Source of the DNA: Chitinasiproducens palmae
Lineage (GTDB): Bacteria > Pseudomonadota > Gammaproteobacteria > Burkholderiales > Burkholderiaceae
Direction of reading: 5' to 3'
DNA: 64,000 bases
Assembly (NCBI RefSeq): GCF_900095735.1
Contig: NZ_FNLO01000011.1
Coordinates: 1 to 64,000, forward strand
The notes below the pieces were generated by a model. It saw nothing but the letters and a program-made list of their open reading frames with translations, made no database searches and was not told the DNA's origin. Shown one piece after another: positions 24,495 through 34,463 of the stretch. The number at the start of each line of letters is the position of its first letter. The stretch's first letter is position 1. The translations under genes and the position numbers were made by a program.

Positions 24495-25776
24495 ACAAGG
24501 CGCCGCCATGAACGGACTCGCGTCTCCCGACCCGAAGCGTGACGAGCGGGCCGATCGAACACCTGTCGAAACCGCGACAACCGACTATTCGAGGACGCGC
24601 AAGATCGTGCTCCTCGTCATGCTGCTGACAGCCTGGGTGCTTGCCAATGCAGACCGCGTGGCGATGAGCATTTCCATCGTACCGATCACGGGTGAGTTCG
24701 CGCTGGATGCCCGCGAGGCGGGTCTCGTCCTCAGCTCGTTCTATGTCACGTATGCGGTGATGAACCTGGCGGCAGGCTGGCTCTCCGACCGCTTCGGCTC
24801 GCGAAGGGTGTTGGTGTTCTGCGTGCTGTCATGGTCCGTGTTCACGTCCCTCACCGGCACTGCATGGTCGCTTCTGTCGCTCATCGTGATTCGAGCACTG
24901 TTCGGCGTTGGCGAAGGCGGCTTTGCTCCGGCGAGTTCGGTGACCATCGCGGAGGCTTATCGCAAAAGTGAACGGGCGCGGCCGAAAAGCCTCGTCATCG
25001 GCGCAACCTTTCTGGGCAGTGCCTTCGGGACGGGATGGATCGCCGCAATGGTTCATTCTCACGGCTGGCGCTTCGCCTATCACGTGCTCGGTGCAGTCGG
25101 CGTGGTGATGGCAGTGGGGCTGTGGTTCGTCATCAAGGACGCACCCCGTCGCGGGCCTGGGAAAGACAGCCGCCGCGGGCCAGGCGTTCGCGCGCTGTTT
25201 CGCACGCCAATCATGCGACGGACTGCCACCATGTTTTTCTTCAGCAACCTGCTGATGGTCGGCCTCATCTCCTGGATGCCGTCCTACCTGGTGAAGGCGA
25301 AGCACGTGAATCTGATGACGGCCGGTTTCGCTTCGTCGTTGCCGTTCATCTGCAGCTTCGTCTCGCTGAACATCGTCGGCTGGCTGCTGGACCGGTACGG
25401 CGCCAGGAAGGAGCGTCGGTTCCTGGCCGGCGGCGCATTGATGATGGCCGTCTTCATGGGGGCGATGGTGCTGTCGTCGGATCTGTGGTTGCTGCTCGCC
25501 TGCTGGACCGGCTGCATGGTCAGCTACACCTTCGTGTACGGCACGGTTTTCGCCATTCCGCTGAAGCGGCTGCCTGACTCGCAGGTTGGGACAGCCGCGG
25601 GTGTCGTCAACTTCGGCGGTCAGATCGCGGCGGCCATCTCTCCCGCGGTAATGGGACTGCTCATCCAGCACTTCGGCGGTTCATATGTGCCCGCGATGCT
25701 TTTCCTCGTGGGTGCGGGTGTCTGTGCGTTCGGAGTCGCAGCGACCTGGCCGAGGCAGAGCAGCATCGAAGCGTGA
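24481..25776 (+). CDS. MFS transporter, anion:cation symporter (ACS) type
   Basis: A 431-residue carrier with 12 predicted membrane segments and the MFS signature GWLSDRFGSRRV between helices 2 and 3. ADRVAMSISI in helix 1 and RALFGVGEGGFAPASS in helix 4 are typical of the ACS group that imports organic anions such as hexuronates, tartrate or phthalate. ATG 24481 overlaps the racemase end by 14 nt; ATG 24508, with AAGG seven bases upstream, is an equally good start. Likely the import step for the substrate of the neighbouring racemase and M81 peptidase. Confidence 0.88.
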   Translation: MNRTEQGAAMNGLASPDPKRDERADRTPVETATTDYSRTRKIVLLVMLLTAWVLANADRVAMSISIVPITGEFALDAREAGLVLSSFYVTYAVMNLAAGWLSDRFGSRRVLVFCVLSWSVFTSLTGTAWSLLSLIVIRALFGVGEGGFAPASSVTIAEAYRKSERARPKSLVIGATFLGSAFGTGWIAAMVHSHGWRFAYHVLGAVGVVMAVGLWFVIKDAPRRGPGKDSRRGPGVRALFRTPIMRRTATMFFFSNLLMVGLISWMPSYLVKAKHVNLMTAGFASSLPFICSFVSLNIVGWLLDRYGARKERRFLAGGALMMAVFMGAMVLSSDLWLLLACWTGCMVSYTFVYGTVFAIPLKRLPDSQVGTAAGVVNFGGQIAAAISPAVMGLLIQHFGGSYVPAMLFLVGAGVCAFGVAATWPRQSSIEA

Positions 25777-25861
25777 CGAAACGGGCGCGCATGCATGTCG
25801 CGTGGGAAGCACGCGCATCGCGGGGCGCCGCCGAGACAGTTGAAAGACGTGAGAATTCGAG

Positions 25862-27352
25862 ATGAACAATATCAGGATTGCGGTGTTGCACTTCGTTCAC
25901 GAAACGGTGACCTTCCTGTCGAACCCGACGACGGTCGACGATTTCATCTACGAGGGGTCGCCCGCGCAAGGCGAAGCGCTTCTGCGAATCGACCCGAAAT
26001 CGTATATGGGTGGCTTCGTGAAGGTGGCGCGAGAGTACGGCGGCGTAGAGCTCGTGGGCATCGAGTCCCCACTGCAACCGAAGACGGGGATCGGCTCGGG
26101 ATGGATCACGAACGAGGCGTACGAACTGTTCGTGGGCAAGATGATCGCTGGATTGCAGGAGCAAGGCCCGTTCGACGGCGTGTTCCTCGCGCTGCATGGC
26201 GCGGCGGCGGTCACCGGCATCGCGCGCCCTGAAGCGGAGTTGGCTCGACGCGTGCGGGAGGTGGTGGGAAAGAACGCTTTCATCGCTGCGACGTTCGATC
26301 CGCACGGCAACGAGGACGAAGCGTTTCTTGAATCGGCCGACCTCGCTTTCACGGTCAAATACTATCCGCACTACGACGCCTATCTGCAAGGCAGCCGGGC
26401 CGCGCGGACGTTGGTGCGGGCGATCCGGGGCGACTTCACCCCCACGCATGCGGCCCGCAAGGTGCCAGTGATCTCGCCGACCGTTTTGCAATGGACCGGC
26501 GGGACGGCCTGGATGTCGCTCATCAATCGAGCGTTGATTTGGGAGGCGCGGGAGCCGGACGTCTTCGTGAACGTGTTCTTCGGCTTCCCATGGTCCGACG
26601 TGCCGGACGCTGGCATGTTCGTGCAGGTAACGACGAACGGCAACGCCGCGCTGGCGCAGAAGGTCGTCGCCGACATGTCGGCGACCATCTGGCGGCAAAA
26701 GGACAGTCTGCTATCGTCGGCCAAGATTCTCGGCATCCCCGAGGCCGTATCGCGGGCCAGACAGGCCGTCGACGCGGGACAGTTCCCGGTCGTGATCGCG
26801 GACCACAGCGACAGATCGGGCTATGCGACCTGGATTCTGGCCGAAAGTCTTCGACAACGCGTGTCGCGAACACTTTTCGCGACGATTGCCGATGACACGG
26901 TGCTCGACCGCCTCCAGGACGGCCGTGTCGCGGTCGGCGACGCGTTCGAGATGGCGGTCGGTGGACGCGTCGACGCCTCTGCCGGCTCGCCGGTCGTCGT
27001 TCGAGGCACCATCTCATATGTGCCGGACCTCAAGCCGAAGGACGACGGGCGACTTCCATTCGTCACCGTAAGCTTCGGCGACAACAATGCGGTCGTCATC
27101 AGCCGCTACCTGACCCAGGTGATGGAGCCTGTCGAGTTGAATGCCTTTGGCATCGACCGAGACGCCTACAGGACTTTCGTGATCAAGTCGCGCGTGCATT
27201 TCCGTCGAGGATTCGACGACAGCGGCTTTGCGAAGGAGATTCTGGTAACCGAGCCGGACGAAGCGTTCCTGGGAACGGTGAAGCTCGATGGTCTCGATTA
27301 CCGCCATCTAGATCTGGGCAAGTTCTACCCTTACGGCGACGTGGAGATGTAA
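25862..27352 (+). CDS. M81 family metallopeptidase (MlrC/microcystinase C-like)
   Basis: A 496-residue zinc-type peptidase of the family named for MlrC, which opens small cyclic or linear peptides in microcystin breakdown. Conserved metal-site motifs include HETVTF near residue 14, LHGAA (about 118) and FDPHGN (about 144), with YPHYD further on; the C-terminal MlrC domain covers residues ~300-490. It follows the racemase and transporter on the same strand. Related genes occur widely in Burkholderiales with amidase and racemase genes, so the natural substrate is probably a small peptide-like or amide compound rather than microcystin. Confidence 0.88.
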   Translation: MNNIRIAVLHFVHETVTFLSNPTTVDDFIYEGSPAQGEALLRIDPKSYMGGFVKVAREYGGVELVGIESPLQPKTGIGSGWITNEAYELFVGKMIAGLQEQGPFDGVFLALHGAAAVTGIARPEAELARRVREVVGKNAFIAATFDPHGNEDEAFLESADLAFTVKYYPHYDAYLQGSRAARTLVRAIRGDFTPTHAARKVPVISPTVLQWTGGTAWMSLINRALIWEAREPDVFVNVFFGFPWSDVPDAGMFVQVTTNGNAALAQKVVADMSATIWRQKDSLLSSAKILGIPEAVSRARQAVDAGQFPVVIADHSDRSGYATWILAESLRQRVSRTLFATIADDTVLDRLQDGRVAVGDAFEMAVGGRVDASAGSPVVVRGTISYVPDLKPKDDGRLPFVTVSFGDNNAVVISRYLTQVMEPVELNAFGIDRDAYRTFVIKSRVHFRRGFDDSGFAKEILVTEPDEAFLGTVKLDGLDYRHLDLGKFYPYGDVEM

Positions 27353-27613
27353 CGCGGCGGTGCCTGGTTTCGCCCGGTGCGCGCGGTCCGGAGCCCGTGC
27401 CGGTGGGCGGTTCCAGGCTGCGTGGCGGTGGTGCACGGTCGGTCGGCCTGCCTGGCGCTCGGCCAGTACGCGGCGGCAGTGGCGGTGGCGTGAGGTCGGA
27501 CGGGTGTCGGCTGGCTCGTCAGGTGGGGCTGATCCTTTAGAATGGCCGGGCGCGGCGTCGCGTGTCCGCGACACTCGCTCCCACTCGCCTGCGCGGGCCG
27601 ACACCATCGCACC

Positions 27614-28537
27614 ATGGTCAATCTGCGGCATATCGAAGTCTTCTATGCAATCATGCAGACCGGTTCCATCACGGGTGCAGCCCGGCTGCTCAACGTGACC
27701 CAACCGGCCGTCAGCGCGGTGCTAAAGCATCTCGAAAGCCGGCTCAACATCAAGCTGTTCGTGCGTGCGCATGGTCGTCTGAGCCCGACGCCAGAGGCAC
27801 GCATGCTTTTGCCGGATGTAGCCGCCATCTTCGAGCGCCTCGGGTCGGTGGAGCGCCTGAGCCAGGATCTGGCTGGCGGCTCCGCTGGTGTCTTGAATAT
27901 CGCGGCGACTTCGCCGATCGCCAACGGCGTGCTCGCGAAAGCGGTGGCCAGCTTCGTGAAGGCACGGCCGGGCGTACGCATCGCGTTGCAGGCCCTCAGT
28001 TCGCCGCTGGTTGTCGAACGCGTGCTGCAATCGGAAGTCGATCTCGGGATTGCCTATCGGCCGGTCGACAATGCCGCGCTCGATATCGAGCCGCTCGCGG
28101 CCGGAAGCATTGCCTGCGTGCTACCGGAGGACCATCCGCTCGCCGCGCAGCGCGTCATCGCGCTGACTGACCTCGCCAACCACCCGGTTGTCACCTACCT
28201 GCCGCAGACGTTGCTGCGTCCGTATATCGATCGCGTGTGCGCGGAGGCGGGCGTCAAGCTGCGCATCACGGTCGAGATCGGTTTGTCGGTCACCGGCATC
28301 ATGCTGGCGTATCACGGCGCCGGCATCGCCCTGGTCGAGCCCGAGTTGCTCGCGGCGTTGCCTTTGCCCGGCCTGGTCAGCCGCCCATTGTCGCCGGCCA
28401 TCGAGCCGGGCAGTGTGATGCTGAGACATCGTGGCCGTCCGGGCTCGCTGATTCTCGATGCCTTTGTCGCGCACCTGCGCGCCACCCTGCCGGGTAAAGT
28501 CGGCGGTGCCTCGCCTGTCGGCGAGCAGGGCGCATAA
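27614..28537 (+). CDS. LysR-family transcriptional regulator
   Basis: A 307-residue LysR protein with helix-turn-helix TGSITGAARLLNVTQPAVSA at about 16-35 and an effector domain from ~92 (GVLNIAATSP). ATG 27614 (MVNLRHIEVF) is the family-typical start. It precedes an MHS transporter, amidase and aldolase on the same strand and may regulate them. Confidence 0.9.
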   Translation: MVNLRHIEVFYAIMQTGSITGAARLLNVTQPAVSAVLKHLESRLNIKLFVRAHGRLSPTPEARMLLPDVAAIFERLGSVERLSQDLAGGSAGVLNIAATSPIANGVLAKAVASFVKARPGVRIALQALSSPLVVERVLQSEVDLGIAYRPVDNAALDIEPLAAGSIACVLPEDHPLAAQRVIALTDLANHPVVTYLPQTLLRPYIDRVCAEAGVKLRITVEIGLSVTGIMLAYHGAGIALVEPELLAALPLPGLVSRPLSPAIEPGSVMLRHRGRPGSLILDAFVAHLRATLPGKVGGASPVGEQGA

Positions 28538-28630
28538 GGCGAGCTTATGCCGTGACATGATCTGCTGATTTTTTTGATAACGCCGCTCGCGGGTACGCTG
28601 ACGCCACATGACATGAATAAGGGTGGCGGC

Positions 28631-30013
28631 ATGGCAGAGACGAGCGGTGTGGTCGGAGGCGGGGCGCGCGAACAGGCGGCCCGCACGGTCGCGTGGGCAA
28701 GCTTTATCGGGACCGCGATCGAATGGTACGACTTCTTCCTCTATGGGATAGCGTCGGCGGTCGTATTCAGCAAACTGTTCTTCCCCAACTACGATCCGCT
28801 GATCGGTACGCTGATCTCGTTTTCGACCTTCGCACTCGGCTACATCGCGCGCCCGTTCGGCGGTGCGATGTTCGGGCATATCGGCGACCGCATCGGTCGC
28901 AAGTCGGTCCTGATCACCACGCTGTTCATCATGGGAATCTCGACCGCGCTGATCGGCGCGTTGCCGACCTACGGTGCCATTGGTATCTGGGCGCCCGTCG
29001 CGTTGCTGGTGCTGCGTCTGGCACAGGGCATCGCGGTCGGCGGCGAGTGGGGCGGGGCAGTGCTGATGGCGGTCGAACACGCGCCGGCGGGCAAGCGAGC
29101 GCTGTTCGGCAGCGCCGCGCACATGGGCGCGCCCGCCGGCCTGCTGCTGTCGACCGGCGTGTTCTCCGCGTTCGCACTGTTGCCGAAGGACGCGTTCATG
29201 AGCTGGGGGTGGCGAGTTCCATTCCTGATGAGCTTCGCACTGCTCGCGGTCGGTTTGCTGATCCGCTTGAAGGTCACCGAGTCCCCGGCGTTCGATGCAA
29301 TGAAGCGCAAGGGCGGACCGGCGCAGCAACCGGTGGTCGAAGTGCTGCGCAAGCCGGGCAATGTGCTCCGAGTCGCTTTCCTGCGCTGCATCGACGGGGT
29401 GGGATCGAGCACCTATTCCTTCTTCGCGGCGACTTATGCGGTCTCGCATCTCGGCTTCTCGACCAGCACCAGCACGATGGGCAATGTCATCGGTGGCGCG
29501 GTCGGCCTGCTGTCGGTGCCAATCGCGGCGACGCTGTCGGATCGCTTCGGGCGCCGCCGCGTCTACATGGCGTATGTGACGTTCGCGATGTTGATCGCGT
29601 TTCCCGCGATCGCCTTGATCAAGACCGCAAATCCGTGGTGCTTCTGGCTGGCGATGGCCCTCGGCCTGGGGATAGGCAATTACGGACAGTACGGCGCAGT
29701 CTCGGCCTACTTCGCCGAGTTGTTCGATACCCGCGTGCGTTACTCCGGCGCCTCGATCGGCTACCAGTTTGGCGGCGCGCTGTTCAACGGCACCGCGCCG
29801 CTGATCGCGACCGGTCTGATGGCGTGGAGCGGTTCGATCTGGCCGATCGGGGCGTTCGTGGCACTGTCGGCATGCGTGAGTCTGGTGACGGCCTGGCTCA
29901 GTCCCGAAACACACCGGCGCGACCTGGACGCGGAAGGGGCCGCATCGCTCGACGCACGCGATGCAACGAGCCGCCGGGCAACGGTGGAGGGCGATCGTGC
30001 GCTGGGACGTTGA
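28631..30013 (+). CDS. MFS transporter, metabolite:H+ symporter (MHS) family
   Basis: A 460-residue carrier of the ProP/KgtP/ShiA type: the N-terminal motif GTAIEWYDFFLYG, the loop GHIGDRIGRKSVL and 12 membrane segments are all present. Such proteins import organic acids, betaines or shikimate with protons. AAGGG seven bases upstream selects ATG 28631 over ATG 28613. Its 3' end overlaps the amidase gene, so transport and hydrolysis of the substrate are probably linked. Confidence 0.9.
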   Translation: MAETSGVVGGGAREQAARTVAWASFIGTAIEWYDFFLYGIASAVVFSKLFFPNYDPLIGTLISFSTFALGYIARPFGGAMFGHIGDRIGRKSVLITTLFIMGISTALIGALPTYGAIGIWAPVALLVLRLAQGIAVGGEWGGAVLMAVEHAPAGKRALFGSAAHMGAPAGLLLSTGVFSAFALLPKDAFMSWGWRVPFLMSFALLAVGLLIRLKVTESPAFDAMKRKGGPAQQPVVEVLRKPGNVLRVAFLRCIDGVGSSTYSFFAATYAVSHLGFSTSTSTMGNVIGGAVGLLSVPIAATLSDRFGRRRVYMAYVTFAMLIAFPAIALIKTANPWCFWLAMALGLGIGNYGQYGAVSAYFAELFDTRVRYSGASIGYQFGGALFNGTAPLIATGLMAWSGSIWPIGAFVALSACVSLVTAWLSPETHRRDLDAEGAASLDARDATSRRATVEGDRALGR

Positions 30014-31454
30014 GGCGCGCGTTGCGTTGGCGGCCGACCCGTTGGTCGAGGCTGGCAGTCTGCACGGCCTCGCACAGGCGTTCGACGCTGGGCAATCGAC
30101 GGCCGAGCAAGTGACCCGCGCTTACTTGGGAAGAATCGCTGCGCTCGATGCCAGCATCGGCGCGTTCGAATACGTAGACGCCGCGGGCGCGCTGGACCAG
30201 GCGCGGTCGATCGATGCGCGCCGGCGCGCGGGTGAAACGCTAGGTCCGCTTGCCGGCATGCCGGTGGCGCTCAAAGACAACTTCTTCGTGGCCGGCATGC
30301 CGATCCGGGCAGGCTCGAACGTGCCGATCGACGATTTGCTTCCGGTCAACGAAGGGCCGTTCGTCGCACGCCTGCGTGCGCTCGGCTGCGTGATCCTCGG
30401 CAAGACGAGGACCGTGGAATTCGCGTTGGGCATCACCGGCCAGAGCATGCCACGCGGCACCCCGCGCAACCCCGCCGACGCGCGGACGGTGCGCACCACC
30501 GGGGGCTCCAGTTCGGGCTCCGCTGCGGCACTCGCCGCTGGCCTGTGTGCGCTGGCGTTCGGTACCGACACTGGCGGCAGCGTACGGGTACCGGCTGCGC
30601 TATGCGGGCTGGTCGGACTGAAGACCGGCACCGGGCAATGGTCGATCGAAGGCATTCTGCCGCTCGCGCCCCATCTCGACACCGTCGGGCTGTTTGCCCG
30701 CAGCGCCCGCGATGCGTCGCTAGCCTACGCGACGATCGAGGGAAGTTGCATGGCGGCACCCCGCACACGCACGCTGAACGGCACGGTGCTCGGCGTGCCG
30801 CGTGACTACTTCTTTCGCAATCTCGATTCGCGGGTGGAAACGGCAACGGCGATTGCGCTCGATAAGCTCGTCGCAGCCGGTGCGACCCTGCGGGACGTCG
30901 AGGCGGCCGATCTTGCGGCAGGGCGCGATACCTACTTTCCGCTGGTGCTGCCGGCGCAGTTGATCGCGCTACTCGGGCGCGATCGCTTTGCCACGCATCG
31001 CGACCGCATGGATCCGGTGGTCGCCGCGCGCGGCGAGCGTGGACTTGCGGTGAGCGAAGCCGACCTGGAGGACGCAAAGGCGCGCCGGGCGTTCGACGTG
31101 AACTCGATTGCCGCGCGCTTCGACACGGTGCACGCCTGGGTGATGCCAACCGCCACCGCCGTCGCGCCCAGCATCGATGACCTGCGCGACCCGGCTCGCA
31201 ACTGGGCGCTCACGATGGGGCTCACCCAGAATTCGCAACCGATCAACTATCTCGATATGTGCGCGGTGAGCGTGCCGCTGATCACCGACGGCCGATTGCC
31301 GGTCGGGCTTCAGATCGCGGCTCCGAAGGGAAGCGAGGCCCGGCTCCTAGCTGTCGCCGAAGCCATCGAAACGTGCATCGGACGCCCTGCGGCGATCGAC
31401 ATGCGTCCGTTTCAGCGACCCGATTCGCAATCGCAACAAGGAACTCAGCAATGA
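29997..31454 (+). CDS. Amidase (amidase signature family)
   Basis: A 485-residue hydrolase that splits an amide to acid and ammonia. The Ser-cisSer-Lys triad is visible: Lys93 (VALKDN), the Gly/Ser loop TTGGSSSGSAAALAAG with the cis-Ser, and the nucleophile Ser195 in TGGSVRVPAALCG. GTG 29997 is preferred because GGAGG lies seven bases upstream; it overlaps the transporter by 17 nt. An ATG at 29961 is possible. The stop overlaps the aldolase start as ATGA. Confidence 0.9.
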   Translation: MRWDVEARVALAADPLVEAGSLHGLAQAFDAGQSTAEQVTRAYLGRIAALDASIGAFEYVDAAGALDQARSIDARRRAGETLGPLAGMPVALKDNFFVAGMPIRAGSNVPIDDLLPVNEGPFVARLRALGCVILGKTRTVEFALGITGQSMPRGTPRNPADARTVRTTGGSSSGSAAALAAGLCALAFGTDTGGSVRVPAALCGLVGLKTGTGQWSIEGILPLAPHLDTVGLFARSARDASLAYATIEGSCMAAPRTRTLNGTVLGVPRDYFFRNLDSRVETATAIALDKLVAAGATLRDVEAADLAAGRDTYFPLVLPAQLIALLGRDRFATHRDRMDPVVAARGERGLAVSEADLEDAKARRAFDVNSIAARFDTVHAWVMPTATAVAPSIDDLRDPARNWALTMGLTQNSQPINYLDMCAVSVPLITDGRLPVGLQIAAPKGSEARLLAVAEAIETCIGRPAAIDMRPFQRPDSQSQQGTQQ

Positions 31455-32260
31455 ACATACGCGAAGCAACCACCGTCTACCGGCCGAAACAGGAAGGTCT
31501 CTATTTTCCGCAGTATCCGCAGTTCGCGACCGTCGACCAGGAGCGGCGTCATCGCAAGGAACGTCTGGCTGCCGTGTGCCGTGTGTTTGCGAGATATGGC
31601 TATGAGTACGGCTTCGCGGGCCACGTCACGGTGCGCGATCCGGAGCATCCACACCTGTATTGGACCAACCCGTTCGCGATGGACTTCGGGCGCGTGCGGG
31701 TCTCGGATCTCTTGCTGGTCGATCATGAAGGCACGGTGCTCGAAGGAAGCTGGGCCGTGAACCGCGCAGGCTTCGTGCTCCACGCCGCCATTCATGAGGC
31801 AAACCCGCATCTCGTTGCCTCATGCCATGCCCACACGACGAACGGCATGGCCTGGGCCGCGCTGGGCCGTCCCCTGGACCCGATCACACAGACCGCGGCG
31901 TGCTTCTACGAAGATCATGCGCTGATCGCCGAGGAGGCCGGCGCGGTGGTGGTCGAGCGCGATGCAGGCCGTACGGTCGCGCAGGCGTTTGGCTCGAACA
32001 AGGCCGCGATCCACCAGAATCATGGCTTGTTCTCCGCGGGACGCGAGAGCGTCGACGAAGCCGCATGGTGGTTCATCGCGATGGAGCGCGCCTGCGAAAT
32101 CCAGCTGAAGGCCGAGGCGACCGGTCATCCGGTCAAGCAGATCAGCCGGGAAGCGGCGCTGCACTCCCGCAATCACCTCGGTACGCCGTTCATGGCCTGG
32201 CTGCATTTCCAGCCGATCTACGATGCCGTGGCACGTTCGGACGCCGACCTGTTCAGCTGA
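31451..32260 (+). CDS. Class II aldolase/adducin family protein
   Basis: A 269-residue metal-dependent enzyme of the class II aldolase/adducin fold. Zinc ligands are His126 and His128 (SCHAHTTNG) and His191 (NHGLFSAG). The acidic residue that serves as catalyst in fuculose-phosphate aldolase is not evident: the equivalent stretch reads AVNRAGFVLHAAIHEANP, as in the adducin-like members, so the reaction may differ from an aldol cleavage. ATG 31451 overlaps the amidase stop by 4 nt, showing translational coupling. Confidence 0.88.
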   Translation: MNIREATTVYRPKQEGLYFPQYPQFATVDQERRHRKERLAAVCRVFARYGYEYGFAGHVTVRDPEHPHLYWTNPFAMDFGRVRVSDLLLVDHEGTVLEGSWAVNRAGFVLHAAIHEANPHLVASCHAHTTNGMAWAALGRPLDPITQTAACFYEDHALIAEEAGAVVVERDAGRTVAQAFGSNKAAIHQNHGLFSAGRESVDEAAWWFIAMERACEIQLKAEATGHPVKQISREAALHSRNHLGTPFMAWLHFQPIYDAVARSDADLFS

Positions 32261-32371
32261 ATCACGCGTTCAGGCGCTGTCGCCCAATGGGCATGCGACG
32301 CGGAACGTCGGCGTGCGACACGGTGCTTGCGATATTGGTTCAACCGACGCGGTGTCGGCAAGCGACCACGC

Positions 32372-33286
32372 TCATTGCCGAGCCGCCTCGTCGAGGAGCC
32401 AGCCCCGAAAGGCGGTCAGCTTCGGCGAGCTGGCGCATTCCGGACGGTAGACCACATAGTAGGCAAGCGCCGAAGCAAATTTGATACGAGGGTAGAGCCG
32501 GACCAGGCGGCCGGCGGCGAGGTCGTCGCGAGCCATCACGCTGCGCGCCAACGCAACGCCGTGGCCCTCGATCGCCGCTTGCAAAACTGCCGCCGAGTTG
32601 TTGATCTTCATGCCGCGCCTGGCACTCACACCAGCGATGCCGGCCTTGCCGAGCCATATCTCCCAGGTCGGAAAACCGGCGTGACCGTCGATCGACAGAT
32701 CGTGGATCAAGGTCTCGGCGGCGAGGCCGTCGGGCCGCCGCAGCTGCCGGTTGACGCGTAGACGCTCCGGCGAACACACCGGATAGATCTCCTCGTCCAT
32801 CAACTTCTCCGCCGACAAGCCTGGCCAGTTGCCGGTCCCGTAGCGAACCCCGATATCGATGCCCTGGGCGACGAAATCCACGGGCTTGAGATTCGTGTCC
32901 AGCCGCACATCGGTGTCGGGCCACGCACTCTGGAAGCTATCGATGCGTGGCAGCAGCCACTTGGCGGCAAACGCGGGGCTGATGGCAACCGTCAGGACGC
33001 CGGTTGCCGACCCTTCCTTGAGCCGTTCCAGGCCCAGACTGAGTCGATCGAAGCCTGCCTGGATCTCCGGCAACGCGCGTTGCGCCGCCTCAGTGGCGAC
33101 CAGTCGGGCAGGACCGCTGTTGCCGCGATGAAAAACCGGCGTACCGAGCCATGTTTCGAGCGTGCGGACCAGTTGACCGACGGCCGCCGGGGTTACGTGG
33201 AGTTCAGCCGCGGCCGCAGAAAAGCTTTGATGGCGCGCACTGGCCTCGAAGGCCCGCAGGGCATTGAGATGAACGGGCGACTTCAT
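32372..33286 (-). CDS. LysR-family regulator (GcvA-like)
   Basis: A 304-residue LysR protein with helix-turn-helix at about 19-45 (HQSFSAAAAELHVTPAAVGQ) and a GcvA-type effector domain (FAAKWLLPRIDSF, then GIDIGVRYGTGNWPG). It diverges from the SDR-cupin-flavoprotein-ADH-MFS genes and is their likely regulator. Confidence 0.9.
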   Translation of the reverse strand: MKSPVHLNALRAFEASARHQSFSAAAAELHVTPAAVGQLVRTLETWLGTPVFHRGNSGPARLVATEAAQRALPEIQAGFDRLSLGLERLKEGSATGVLTVAISPAFAAKWLLPRIDSFQSAWPDTDVRLDTNLKPVDFVAQGIDIGVRYGTGNWPGLSAEKLMDEEIYPVCSPERLRVNRQLRRPDGLAAETLIHDLSIDGHAGFPTWEIWLGKAGIAGVSARRGMKINNSAAVLQAAIEGHGVALARSVMARDDLAAGRLVRLYPRIKFASALAYYVVYRPECASSPKLTAFRGWLLDEAARQ

Positions 33287-33494
33287 GCCGATAAAGTTTT
33301 GCTTTCAATGGACCGAACTTTATCTCATTTGCGGTCGCGACGACGCCTGAGCAGAATGTCTCTCTGTTGGCGACATGGGCGGTGGACGAGGGCGAGGTGC
33401 TCTCGATTGACCCGAAGCGTGTACCGGACGACATGAGCGTTGCCGTCAGCGCGTGCACCGCTGCGTCGCACGATCTCGATAGAGGAGCTTTGCA

Positions 33495-34268
33495 ATGGAT
33501 AAGCAGTTCGACGGAAGAAAGTTGCTGGTCGTAGGCGGTACAAGCGGCATAGGGTTGCAGACCGCCCGCATGGTGCTGGCACAAGGCGGTAGCGTGGTGC
33601 TCGTGGGCAGCCGGCCGGACAAGGCGGACGAAGCGCGACGAGAGCTGTCTGCGTTCGGCACGGTGGCATCGCTCGTTACCAACCTTACGGACACCGAAGG
33701 ACTGGCGGCGATGCTCGAAACGATCGACGAGCAACACGCGGACGTCGATCTGCTCGTCAATGCGGCCGGCGTGTTCTTTCCGAAGCCGTTTCTGGATCAC
33801 TCGGAGACGGACTACGAGCGGTATGCGATGCTGAACAAGGCGTTCTTCTTCATCACGCAACGGGTCGCGGCCAACATGGTTGCTCGGGCGTGCCCGGGCG
33901 CCATCGTCAACATCGGTTCGATGTGGGCCAAGCAGGCGATCGCCGCCACGCCATCGTCCGCCTACTCGATGGCCAAGGCAGGCCTCCATGCACTGACTCA
34001 GCAACTGGCAATGGAACTGGCGCCGAGACACATTCGTGTCAATGCGGTGTCGCCGGCAGTGGTGCAGACGCCGATCTACGAGGGGTTCATCCCAAAGGCC
34101 GAGGTGCACGGCGCACTGCAAGGCTTCAACGCCTTCCATCCGATCGGCCGCATCGGAACCCCGGCAGACGTCGCCGAAGTCATCACCTTCCTGCTTTCGG
34201 ACAAGGCGAGCTGGGTAACTGGCGCGGTCTGGGACGCCGATGGCGGCGTGATGGCCGGGCGCAATTGA
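33495..34268 (+). CDS. Short-chain dehydrogenase/reductase
   Basis: A 257-residue classical SDR: nucleotide loop GGTSGIG (14-20), NAAG-type motif (89-92) and catalytic Ser142, Tyr157 and Lys161 (SAYSMAKAG). It would oxidise an alcohol or reduce a carbonyl with NAD(P)H. It is the first gene of a five-gene run (SDR, cupin, flavoprotein, ADH, transporter) divergent from a LysR gene. Confidence 0.92.
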   Translation: MDKQFDGRKLLVVGGTSGIGLQTARMVLAQGGSVVLVGSRPDKADEARRELSAFGTVASLVTNLTDTEGLAAMLETIDEQHADVDLLVNAAGVFFPKPFLDHSETDYERYAMLNKAFFFITQRVAANMVARACPGAIVNIGSMWAKQAIAATPSSAYSMAKAGLHALTQQLAMELAPRHIRVNAVSPAVVQTPIYEGFIPKAEVHGALQGFNAFHPIGRIGTPADVAEVITFLLSDKASWVTGAVWDADGGVMAGRN

Positions 34269-34463
34269 GTGGCTGCTCGATGTGGCTGCTTCATGTGGCT
34301 TGTTGCGGTGGCTGCTTGATGAAGCTTCAAGCGTCCATCGCCAGGGCCATGCAAGCCGGCAGCGCCGCCGCAGGTACGCGCCTGCAAGAAAGATACAGGA
34401 CAAGCCAGGACCGACAGCGTTTGATCTCGAAGCGGTCGGGCCGTTCGGTTCCGGGGAAGCCCA

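Noticed and set aside
28121-29914. Open frame of 597 codons on the minus strand opposite the MHS transporter
   Set aside because: Arg/Gln-rich antisense translation of a clear transporter gene.
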